Positions 11,711-21,700 of a DNA stretch of 64,000 nt are shown piece after piece. Below the pieces are notes generated by a model that ran no database searches, was not told the origin of the DNA, and saw nothing but the letters and a program-made list of their open reading frames with translations. The stretch covers positions 21,508,595 to 21,572,594 of the forward strand of contig NC_059374.1 of NCBI RefSeq assembly GCF_019703515.2, given 5' to 3'. Within the stretch, counting starts at the first letter, position 1. Every line of letters begins with the position of its first letter. This DNA comes from Myxocyprinus asiaticus (taxonomy: Eukaryota > Chordata > Actinopteri > Cypriniformes > Catostomidae). The translations under genes and the position numbers were made by a program.

Positions 11711-12624
11711 TTGTTTCAAGGAGCACAATACTTGTTGACCCCTCTCCAGACATAGCGCTTATGGTTGTGACCATAAAGCTCTATTTGGGTCTCATCACTC
11801 CAAATTACAGTGTGCCAGAAGCTGTGAGGCATGTCAAGGTGTTGTCGGGCATATTGTAACCAGGCTTTTTTGTGGCATTGGCTTCTTTCTGGCAACTCGA
11901 CCATGCAGCTCATTTTTGTTCAGGTATCGTCGTATTGTGCTCCTTGAAACAACCACACCATCTTTTTCCAGAGCAGCCTGTATTTCTCCTGAGGTTACCT
12001 GTGGGTTTTTCTTTGTATCCTGAACAATTCTTCTGGCAGTTGTGGCTGAAATCTTTCTTGGTCTACCTGACCTTGGCTTGGTATCAAGAGATCCCCGAAT
12101 TTTCCACTTCTTAATAAGTGATTGAACAGTACTGACTGGCATTTTCAAGCTTTTGGATATCTTTTTATATCCTTTTCCATCTTTATAAAGTTCCTTTACC
12201 TTGTTACGCAGGTCTTTTAACAGTTCTTTTCTGCTCCCCATGGCTCAGTATTTAACCTGCTCAGTGCAGCCACGTGAGAGCTAACAAACTCATTGACTAT
12301 TTATACACAGACACTAATTGCAATTTAAAAGTGTGGGAAATTAACCTTTAATTGCCATTTAAACCTGTATGTGTCACCTTGTGTGTCTGTAACAAGGCCA
12401 AACATTCAAGGGTATGTCAACTTTTGATCAGGGCCATTTGGGTGATTTCTGTTATCATTATGATTTAAAAAGGAGCCAAACAACTATGTGATAATAAATG
12501 GCTTCATATGATCACTATCCTTAAATAAAAGACAGTTTTTTTGCATGATCAGTGATCAGTCCTATTTTCAAAATCAATGCCAAAATTTCACAATTTCTGC
12601 CAGGGTATGCAAACTTTTGAGCAC

Positions 12625-12627
<3 letters not shown>
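11711..12627 (-). mobile_element. Rearranged Tc1 copy (palindromic derivative, one arm truncated)
   Basis: On the minus strand it starts with the Tc1 terminal sequence (TTGTGCTCAAAAGTTTGCAT, 12627 downward). It carries the N-terminal half of a Tc1 transposase, then an internal segment (11731-11932) flanked by exact 20-base inverted repeats at 11711-11730 and 11933-11952. At 11711 it stops in a (TA)n run. The copy at 45623-46532 holds the same internal segment in the opposite orientation relative to its transposase half. Both fit truncations of one palindromic element with two 5' arms (see findings). Confidence 0.75.
11834..12241 (-). pseudogene. Tc1 transposase N-terminal half
   Basis: It starts MGSRKELLKDLRNKV. 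It carries the paired-like helix-turn-helix ([20 protein letters not shown]), the GRPR linker ([14 protein letters not shown]) and a second HTH ending in [21 protein letters not shown] frameshift after '[10 protein letters not shown]' breaks the frame. The first catalytic Asp ([12 protein letters not shown], in the 11716-11913 frame) is present, but the rest of the DDE domain is absent. It encodes no functional transposase. Confidence 0.85.

Positions 12628-12628
<1 letters not shown>

Positions 12629-12671
<43 letters not shown>
12629..12671. repeat. (TA)n microsatellite
   Basis: About 42 bases of alternating TA next to the Tc1 terminus at 12627, consistent with insertion at a TA-rich target. 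Confidence 0.9.
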
Positions 12672-12673
<2 letters not shown>

Positions 12674-12980
12674 TAACCACCTTTTCATTTACCGTCAGGC
12701 AAGTATCCGTCTAAACATGCAGGCGGAAAATTGCTTACACAAATGAAGACATAAAAACAATCATAAATGTAAAAATAACAATTATAATAATGATAATAAT
12801 CACTGAAATATAAATCATGGTTTTAGGTGAACGTGTTTTTGTATTGTTTTATGTTTTAATCACAGGTGTATAGGCTGCAGAGTTGTGGACACAATGAACT
12901 GCTCTGTGGAAATAAAGCGAAGTGAACTCAAAGCACCTCCTGAGCTGAGATGTCTGAGGTCATTTGCAGCAGAAAATAAC

Positions 12981-13241
12981 CAACAGGAGACCACTGATGT
13001 GTGAACTGAATTTGATGGTACTACACTGTATAAGAGTAAAGTTATTCAATATTTTTCCTAATAAAAATTCCCCAAAATTATGCAAAAGCACATTTTTCCA
13101 AACTAAGTGTTGTAGTATAATCAACAGGAGACCACTGATATGTGAACTGCATTTGATGGTACTAAATTGTATAAGAGTAAAGTTATTCAATATGTTTCCT
13201 AATAAAAATTCCCCAAACTTATGCAAAAGCACATTTTTCTG
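12981..13241. repeat. Two-copy tandem repeat, about 141-bp period
   Basis: The unit beginning CAACAGGAGACCACTGAT at 12981 restarts at 13122. It carries the same internal landmarks, including 'gtataagagtaaagttattc' and 'aattccccaaa', with few mismatches. The second copy ends where the L2 fragment begins. Confidence 0.85.
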
Positions 13242-14068
13242 ACAGACAGTCAGCAGCTAGTGATAATGGGGAAATTCACCTCCAGCACATGTACAATCAG
13301 CACTGGTGCCCCCCTGGGATGTGTACTCTCCCCATTACTCTTCTCCCTGTACACAAATGACTGCACCACCAACGACCCCTCTGTTAAGCTCCTTAAGTTC
13401 GCAGATGACACTATAGTCATTGGCCTCATCCAAGATGCCGATGAGTCTGCATACAGAAGGGAAGTTGAACAGCTGGCCATCTGGTGCAGTCAAAACAACC
13501 TAGCGCTGAATATGCTTAAAACAGTGGAGATGATAGTGGACTTTAGGAGGAACATCCCAACATTACCCCTGCTCACCATTCTGAACAGCACTGTGGGTCA
13601 TTCAGGTATCTGGGCACTACCATCTCACAGGACCTGAAGTGGGAGACCCACATAGACTCAATATTGAAAAAGGCCCAGCAGAGGCTGTACTTCCTTCACC
13701 AGCTGAGGAAGTTCAACCTACCACAGACGCTGCTGATAAAGTTTTACTCAGCAGTCACTGAGTCTGTCCTTTGCACTTCTATAACTATCTGGTTTGGTTC
13801 AGCTACCAAGTCAGACATCAGAAGACTTCAATGGACAGTTCGGACTGCTGAGAGGATTATTGACGTTCCCCTACCCGCCCTGCTAGAACTGTACACATCC
13901 AGAGCAATGAAAAGGGCTGGTAAAATCACTCTTGACCCCATTCACCCAGCACACTTCCTTTTCAAATTGTTGCCCTCTGGCCAGTGCTACAGAATACTGA
14001 GCACCAGGACATGCCAGGACAGCCAGGCACAGGAACAGTTTTTTTCCCTCAGGCCATCCATCTCATGA
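13221..14068 (+). pseudogene. L2 reverse transcriptase remnant (two frames)
   Basis: The first open piece (13221-13637) contains the palm motif FADDT. The second (13664-14068) continues the thumb/C-terminal part in another frame. The join between them near 13600-13660 is a frameshift, so the protein is broken. Confidence 0.8.
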
Positions 14069-14450
14069 ACAGTTAAAACTGCCCCCAAATACTTTCCTTT
14101 TGTCAATACAACCATGTGCAATATATCAATCCATCCATTCCTACTTGTATCCATATTTCATTTATATTCTATAACATATCCTACCTCTTCTTCAATACAT
14201 TACATCACCTGCGCATAACTATATCTGTATATAAAATATTCTAACAGTAGTATTGCTCTATTGTATATTTATCTTTATTCATCTGTTATATCTTTTTTTA
14301 TGTCACTATATGTATATATGTTTAAATGTATACGTTTGTATGTATATACGTATATATGGTTGCATTTGAACTGGAAGCTTCTGTCAGCATGACAAATTCC
14401 TTGTGTGTGTAAGGATACTTGGCAATAAAGCTCATTTTGATTCTGATTAC
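13242..14450 (+). mobile_element. 5'-truncated L2-clade LINE
   Basis: The reverse transcriptase carboxyl half is recognisable: STGAPLGCVLSPLLFSLYTN, then KLLKFADDTIVIGLI (FADD catalytic motif) and LAIWCSQNNLALN. After a frameshift comes the C-terminal piece (KKAQQRLYFLHQLRKFNLP; TESVLCTSITIWFGS). The 3' UTR ends with GGCAATAAAGCTCATTTTGATTCTGATT-type sequence at about 14420-14450, the usual 3' end of fish L2 elements. Most of the element, including the endonuclease, is missing through 5' truncation. Confidence 0.88.
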
Positions 14451-17138
14451 AACTGCCCCATGTCTGCCAAACATGTTGAGTGGTCCAAACATAATTTGCA
14501 GCCTGAAACTGAACTTTTGGAGTAAATGCACTTTGCTAATTAGGGAATGACTTAACCTCCAGTGTGCTGTCTGTCTGCACTGGTCTCTGAACAGAATGCA
14601 CCTTATTTTCATCCTAACTCCGTATACAGCTTCTGAAAGAGACATTTTCCAGCTTTTGGATGCATCCATTGACTCTCAGTAACCTAGTTTCCATCCACTT
14701 TTCACGCTATTTTGTTATTGACAGTAAAAATGCGTAAAAAAAAAAAAGGTTTGCGAAATTTGCCATCTTCTGCTTGTTTCCATCTCCTTCTTGGCCGTCA
14801 ACAGCAAATCAGCAGGTGCTCTAAAATGCGGTCGATTGTGACTGACGTCACTTCCAATTACAAACACGTCCCACAGTATAAACTCCCACCCCCAAAACTG
14901 ATTGACAGGTGTCTTGTGTAAGGCATCAGAAATGCAAGTGCAAAGGGAACTGCGATTCCATTTGAATTTTGGCAGGCTCCATATTGGACGCTGAGGAATT
15001 GAAATAGCAAACGGGGTAATTAATATTGGTTTTTCAATATGACTGGGTCATAACTCGTAAGACATAGAAAATGCAATTGCAAATGGACTTTGATTTCCAA
15101 TTGAAATTTGGCAGACTTTGCACATTTGTGTAAATTAAAATGCAAACGGTAATATGCAATTTGCAATTGCATTTGGATTATGTCACAATTTATGCGTCCA
15201 CAAATAGAAAATTCAATTGAAAATACAATTTGCAATTTGGTTTGAAAATAGTCCTGTATATCCTTCCATAGTTTCCATTCAAATGGCCTTTTATTGATAA
15301 AAATGGTGTGAGTGATGACGTCATGCGTAAAAAAAAAACACTTTGTCGAATAAGTTTTGGTTTATTGCAAAGAAATCTGCCCTTAAGCCGTTTTCATATA
15401 GAAATATGTGTGTATCACTAATTGTGTAGGCCATTACTTTCGCCGCTCTCCCAGGCGGTCCATAATCCAGGGTTTACATATATGATACATTCCTGATATT
15501 CAATAGGCTGTATTGAACAATCATCTAATCTAAAGCATTGCCATCACAATTGCATTATGTACCGCATATTTGTCCAGCAACTTTTAACGACCAACTGAAC
15601 TTGATTGTCATCTAAAATTAATTTTAGCATCATAATGCAATTTACATTTTCTGAAGAAGCTCAACAAATGTGATTCGAGGTAAAGAGGGTTAGATTTAAA
15701 ATATTTAAAAGTTTTAAAATGTTCAAAAGCTCATTTTCTGAAAGTGAACTCAGTATTGGACAAATAGTTTTGATAGTTTATAGTCTTGAAAAAAGTGTAG
15801 AACATTCTGAGAATGTCATTCAGCCGACTTTTTTCGTCTACAGAACAAGGAAAGGCTAATTTAAGTTTGTGTAAAGAAAAGGCAATTATATAGGCCTAAC
15901 AATATTATTTTTTCATTTGGTAATTTTTTTAAATTTTATTTAATGCCTTATTTGTTTGGTAATTTCTTTAATTTAATACAGGGAATTCTGCCGGCATCTC
16001 TTCAAAAGTAAACTAAACAATAATTTCATAGAATTGGGTTATGTTAGTGTTCTAAAAAAGCACACTGAAGCTTTTCTCCTAGTATTGTGTATTTATGTTT
16101 TAACATCTTTGTGCACAGAAATGATATGATTTTTGTATTGTGGGCTAATTGCATGACTGCCGTCTATTATTTTGAACTTTAATAAATAAACGGATGACTA
16201 CCGTGATTAAATTAATCACAAAAAGTTGCCATTCATTTGTTCTTCATGCACTTGTCGATGACAGGTGCATGATACGAGATATTTGTGTTGGCACTCCTGG
16301 AAGTGTCATGACGCAGATGTGTTTGCAGCATCGGATCTGTGCAGGTATGCCGTTAAGACCAATCCATAACAGTGCAAGTAATGCTTCACATACAATAAAT
16401 TGGCTTTCAAGGATGTATACCTTGTCGTCATGATTAACACAGGCTAATGATTAGGGTAAATTCTGTCTCGTGACACTACATTTTTGCATTAATGCCAATG
16501 TTCTTGACAAAAAGTGTTTCCAAACCAGTTTTTTGCAACATTTGAAGTATCGACATAGTGTTGATGCACTAGAGTTAAATGGAAAAATATTATGTCGACA
16601 CTTGTGAAAGTTTTGCGATAATTTGCGTTTCCATCAGCTATATCGGTAAACGTTTTGATGCACTACACCTTTTGTCGCAAAAAAACCCTTGGATGGAAAC
16701 ATAGTTATTGTGATAATACAGGGTCAATATAGGATATTTTAAGGAAAATGAGCCTATAGGCCACATACATGGCCATTGTGTTTAATAGCATGCCATTTCA
16801 TGATAAATTGATGCAATTTTTAAAATGGTATATCGGATGAAACTAGAGACTCTACTCTTTTGACTCAAACTGGTTTTAATGTAAAAACGTAATGAGGTTT
16901 CTTACCAGATGTAGTTTTGTTGCAGTTTCTCCCAAAGACAAACTCAGCTGAGCTCGGCACCATGTTGTTTTGTAACATGACTCGGTGCATCAAAGGTTTA
17001 ACCCTTTAATGAAAGCCTAGAGTCTCCTGAACTGAGAACAGTCTGTTTCAATAAAATAAAAAATAAAAAAATGCTATAGCCTATAGTGAAGCCAAAACAT
17101 AATGTCCATGCATGTGGACACAGGGTCTCAGAAGGTTA
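14451..17138 (-). mobile_element. DNA element related to 53551-54645, split by another element
   Basis: 14451-14680 and 16707-17138 are reverse-complement matches to successive parts of 53650-54260. Shared landmarks include the 'accatgttgttttg' region, 'tctcccaaagacaaactc', 'ctccagtgtgctgtctgtct' and 'atgcaccttattttcat'. Its end (GTCTCAGAAGGTTAAAG) matches the 53551/54645 type termini. A 2-kb element with TTTCCATCCA termini interrupts it. The left part is cut by the L2 3' end. Confidence 0.65.
14681..16706. mobile_element. Nested DNA element with TTTCCATCCA terminal inverted repeats
   Basis: The left terminus is TAACCTAGTTTCCATCCA (about 14681). The right terminus, inverted, is TAACTATGTTTCCATCCA (ending about 16706). 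No transposase is visible. The interior contains degenerate repeats of 'tgcaattgcaaatgga'-like units (14930-15240). The superfamily is uncertain; the TAA/TTA at the edges would suit a Harbinger-type target, but I could not fix a duplication. Confidence 0.55.
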
Positions 17139-17149
17139 AAGTGCCCTTG

Positions 17150-17153
17150 TAAT

Positions 17154-17180
<27 letters not shown>
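17150..17180. repeat. (AAT)n microsatellite
   Basis: About 10 units of AAT at the edge of the probable 3' UTR of the Sec6-family gene. Confidence 0.85.
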
Positions 17181-17184
<4 letters not shown>

Positions 17185-17194
17185 CAGAACCACA

Positions 17195-18421
17195 AACAGT
17201 TGATCCTCTGTCATTTATTCATGTGATTCAATATATGTACACTATAAAATATGTTTTCCTATAACCAAAAAATCAGTTTATGTCAAAGTTCATACTATTT
17301 TTATATATACATGCAGAGTACCCTAAAGTTTACTGAAATGTTGTATCTTTGATTTCTTTGCCATGGTGCTCACACATCAACATATACAGACTAATCAAAC
17401 ACATACTGAAAAGACAAGTTAGATGAAAGACAATGTTTTGATTAACTCTGTTACATGGTAAATACAAAACTTCAGCTTGGCCTTGGACAGTTTGGTACAT
17501 AGGTATTTAAGGTAAACAAATGCAAAACTAATACTAAGACTGTGTATAGACCAGTTCCTTTAAGGCAGTAAGGCTAACTAAGGCAAACCTATTTTTGGTT
17601 GTAGCTATTGGGTTGGTGACTGTTGTTGTTTCCTACAGCTGAATGAAATTATTACTGCAATAAACAAATCTTGTGGTATTTAAATAGCCCCTCTTAATTT
17701 CTTTCACAGGTATACATGATTAATCTCACAATTACAAATTAAAAAATACAATAATCTTCTATGACAAGATAACAGATGACTGGATCATGAAACAATTCAT
17801 TTAAATATGATCAAAACAACTGCAATTGCATAGTACCTTAAAATCAGTCTTCTGTCACATGCAACTAAAAACAAAAATATAATTTAATCCTGACCAATTA
17901 CTGTCAAAAAGTAAAAATCAGATGTGGAACGATTCAGAGGAAAAAACTTCCTAATTTATTTATTTATTAATTTTCAAAACTGTGCAGTGTTTCGATCAGT
18001 AGTTTTTTTCTCTCTTTTTTTCTATAGCCACTCTTGTGACCCCTGCAATTTATGATATTAAAAGACATTTCTTAGAGACGGTTGCTTAATACCACTTCTG
18101 CATTCTGTGCAGTGATAAGAGTTCAATGACACTTGCACTATATATTGAGATGATTAAATATTTTAATTCCACTGAAATGGTATATATATTTCACACACGA
18201 CTTATCCACAGTTTGCTGTGCAAAAACAACAGTAGTGATGCCAACTTAAGTGCTGTCATTTTCTCAATTCAGAGATCATGTAATGCACAAGCATCTGAAA
18301 AATGTCCCCACTTCTGTCCTGACTTGCCAATGGCACTGTTCTGTAAAGCTCCAGTGCACCATGTGTGCTGGAAAACTCAGTATGAAACCCCTCAGAGAAG
18401 CTCAAGAGCCTTTGCACTGGA
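17195..18421 (-). other. Probable 3' UTR of the Sec6-family gene
   Basis: The region follows the stop codon at 18424-18422. It lacks recognisable transposon sequence, in contrast to its surroundings. A minus-strand AATAAA lies at 17219-17214, and another possible one in the AATAAATAAATAAA stretch near 17950-17965. The exact end is not determinable from sequence. Confidence 0.4.
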
Positions 18422-18701
18422 TTACAGCATGTCATCTTGGTTTACCCTGGTTGGAGTTCTCCTGCGCCGGGACCGCATGCTGGAGAAAAGGGATGAGGTG
18501 GTGAGGGCGATGCGGCTCAGACCTACATTTAGACAATGTACTTCTGATGTCACCGGCACCTCTGCGAAAAGAGCCCTGTCACGGGAAACCCGCGTGAGGG
18601 TGTCACTGTTCTCGATGTCTTTCACTATGTTCAAGATCTCCTGCCTCTCTGTCTGTCGGGTCATCCCACGGATATTTAGTATGGCAGAGACATGCTTTCT
18701 C
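18422..18701 (-). CDS. Sec6-family gene, coding exon 12 (terminal)
   Basis: Acceptor TTTGTTTATAG before 18701. The exon completes an Arg codon and reads [20 protein letters not shown], then [13 protein letters not shown], which matches the family's 'HLSAIL.I.G......' C-terminal helix. A less conserved tail ends in [18 protein letters not shown] and a TAA at 18424-18422. Confidence 0.9.
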
Positions 18702-21700
18702 CTATAAACAAATATGCAAAAAATGTTTTACTCTTGATTGATGTATGTGGCGTCATATTTAATTAATGTATAATGTCATAATAAGAGTGATATGTATAGA
18801 ATGGCTAAAGCCAGAGGTGATCTGAGATTAGGTGTGGGTAATTAAATCATGTTCAGAGAGTCCAAGTCCTTTGTAGCTTTAAAATAAAGGTCACTTTTTT
18901 TAAATCCAAAGAGAATTAAACATGCCATCACAGTTAAATTTCTTGTTTTCCATATTTCAAAATGTGTTGTCCTTGCACAGCTGCTTTCTTTATTCCTAAT
19001 TACTTCAACATAATGCCATCCACTGAACAGCAAACGTGCTCGCACAACATTCTCTCAGTAGCGCCACAGGAAAAGATGAAAATACCATGGTATTTGTAGT
19101 AAAACTATAATAACCACAAAATTATGATTTTTATTACAATACTTTTCATTTCCCTATATTATTACTATGGATTTACTACGAATATCAAGGTTAAAATATG
19201 GTTACTATAATAAAACCATAGTAAATTTATTGCGAGGGTATGCAAAACTTCTTGTGAGGGAATGCAAACTTTTGCAAGGGCATGCAAACTATTGTGAAGG
19301 CACGCAAAACATATTGTGATGGAACGTAAAACGTATTGCAAGGGAATGCAAACTATCGTGAGGGCACGCAATCTATTGCGAGGGCATGCAAAACTTATTG
19401 CAAATGGAACGCAAACTATTGCAAGGGCACACAAAATTTATTTTGAGAGAACGCAAACTATTGCAAGGGCATGCAAACTATTGCAAGGGCACACAAACTA
19501 TTGCAAGGGCACACAAAACTTATTTTGAGAGAACGCAAACTATTGCAAGGGCATGCAAACTTTTGCAAGGGAACGCAAAATTTATCACGAGGGAACATGA
19601 ACTACTGCGTGCAAAACTTATTGTGAGGGCATACAAACTACAGTATTACGAGGGAACGCAAAGCTTATTGTGAGGGAATGCAAACTATTGTGAGGGCACG
19701 CAAACAATTGCGAAGGCACGCAAAACTTATTGCGAGGGAAGCAAATTATTGCGAGGGCACACAAAACTCATTGCGAGGGAATGCAAACTATTGCGAGGGA
19801 AAACAAAACTTATTGCGAGGGTATGTAAACTATTGTGTGGGCACGCAAACTATTGCAAGGGCATGAAAAAGTTATTGCGAGGGCATGCAAACTACAGTAT
19901 TGCGAGGGAACGCAAAACTTATTGTGAGGGAAAGCAAAGTATTGTGAGGCCACGAAAACTATTGCGAAGGCACGCAAAACGTATTTTGAGAGTACGCAAA
20001 CTATTGCGAGGGCACGCAAACTACTGCAAGGGAACGCAAAATTTATCACGAGGGAACGCAAACTATTGCACGGGCACGCAAAACTTATTGTGAGGGCACA
20101 CAAACTACAGTTGTGAGGGAATGCAAACTACAGTATTGCGAGGGAACACAAACTACAGTATTGTGAGGGAACGCAAACTATTGCAAAGGCATGCAAAACT
20201 TATTGCAAAGGCACGAAAAACTTATTGTGAGGGTATGTAAACTATTGCGAGGGAATGCAAAAATTATTGTGAGGGTATGTAAACTATTACAAGGTCACGC
20301 AAACTATTGCGAGGGCATTCAAAACTTATTGCGAGGCCACGCAAACTACAGTATTGCGAAGGAACGCAAAACTAATTGTGAGGGAACGCGAACTATTGCG
20401 AGGGCACGCAAAAATTATTGCGAGGGAATGCAAATTATTGCAAGAGCATGCAAAACGTATTGCGAGGGCATGCAGATTATTTTGAGGGCACGCAAACTAT
20501 TGCAAGGGCACAAAAAACTTATTGCGAGAGAATGCAAACTACAGTATTGCGAAGGAACGCAAAACTTATTGTGAGGGAACACGAACTATTGCGAGGGCAC
20601 GCAAAACTTATTGCGAGGGAATGCAAACTATTGCAAGAGCATGCAAAACGTATTGCGAGGGTACGCAAATTATTTTGAGGGCACGCAAACTATTGCGAGG
20701 GCACAAAAAACGTATCGCGAGGGAATGCAAACTATTGCAAGGGCACGCAAACTACAGTATTGCAAAGGGAACGCAAAACTTATTGTGAGGGAATGCAAAC
20801 TGTTGCGAGGGCATGCAAACTAATTTGAGGGCATTCAAAACTTATTACGAGGGCACGAAACTTATTGCGAGGGCACGCAAACTATTTTGAGGGCACGCAA
20901 AACTTATTGTGAGGGCACGCAAAACTATTTTGAGGGCATGCAAAACTTATTACGAGGGCACGCAAACTTATTGTGAGGGCACGCAAACTATTTTGAGGGC
21001 ACGCAAAACTTATTGCGAGTGAACGCAAAACTTATTGCGAGTGAACGCAAAACTTATTGTGAGTGAACACAAAACTATTTGAGAGAAAAAAATCCCACCC
21101 TGTCCTCTAAGGGCTCCGTAAAGTGGTGACAGGGTCTTGATTGCATGGTGAGTGTGTGGTTAGTACTGAAAATGTAACATTAACATGCCCAAGATTTCTT
21201 ACAGGGGTTGGTGCCAAGTATTGTCAACACTGTAGAGAGCTACAGCATCTAGTAAAATCAAATTTGTAGCTGAGTAGACTGAAACTACATTTATTAAATA
21301 TTATGCAAGACATGCAAAAAAGTCTTGAAATTCTGGACTTTTTTTGGTTTGTTTTTTATTACTCAACTGTAAATTCTTCATGGCATGCTAAAATGTCCTA
21401 CAACATTGCTGCAAGCAGGTTAAAATTGTGCACTGAAAGGAAAAGAATGCTCATAACCAGAGTTGGCTCATCTTAATTTAATTCAAAGACAGTTTTTATA
21501 GATAATAAAAATGTGGGAAGATATGGACTGTAGATAGGAGAGTTTTTAAGTGTTCGTCAGCTTAAAACCCAAAGGTGTTGCTAATGCAAAACAATGGAGC
21601 CCACACCACATCTAGGTCATGCATTTGAAGTTTCAAGCTTAATTTAGCACACATTCCACAAAAGAGAGCTTCCTCAGTATTCTGCAGTTGTATAGGACTC

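Noticed and set aside
18694..18695. Acceptor at 18695 as the start of the last exon
   Set aside because: It only fits if exon 11 is omitted. With exon 11 included, the phase requires the acceptor before 18701, which also has the better polypyrimidine context and restores the family's RKHVSAIL sequence.
18126..18707. 193-codon plus-strand ORF
   Set aside because: It overlaps exon 12 on the opposite strand and its 3' UTR; it is a shadow of the real exon.
19225..21085. CRISPR-like array and a family of repeat proteins
   Set aside because: Units are contiguous with no unique spacers, unit length is about 21 bases, and the setting is a vertebrate intron. ORFs occur in several frames of both strands because the unit has no stop codon.
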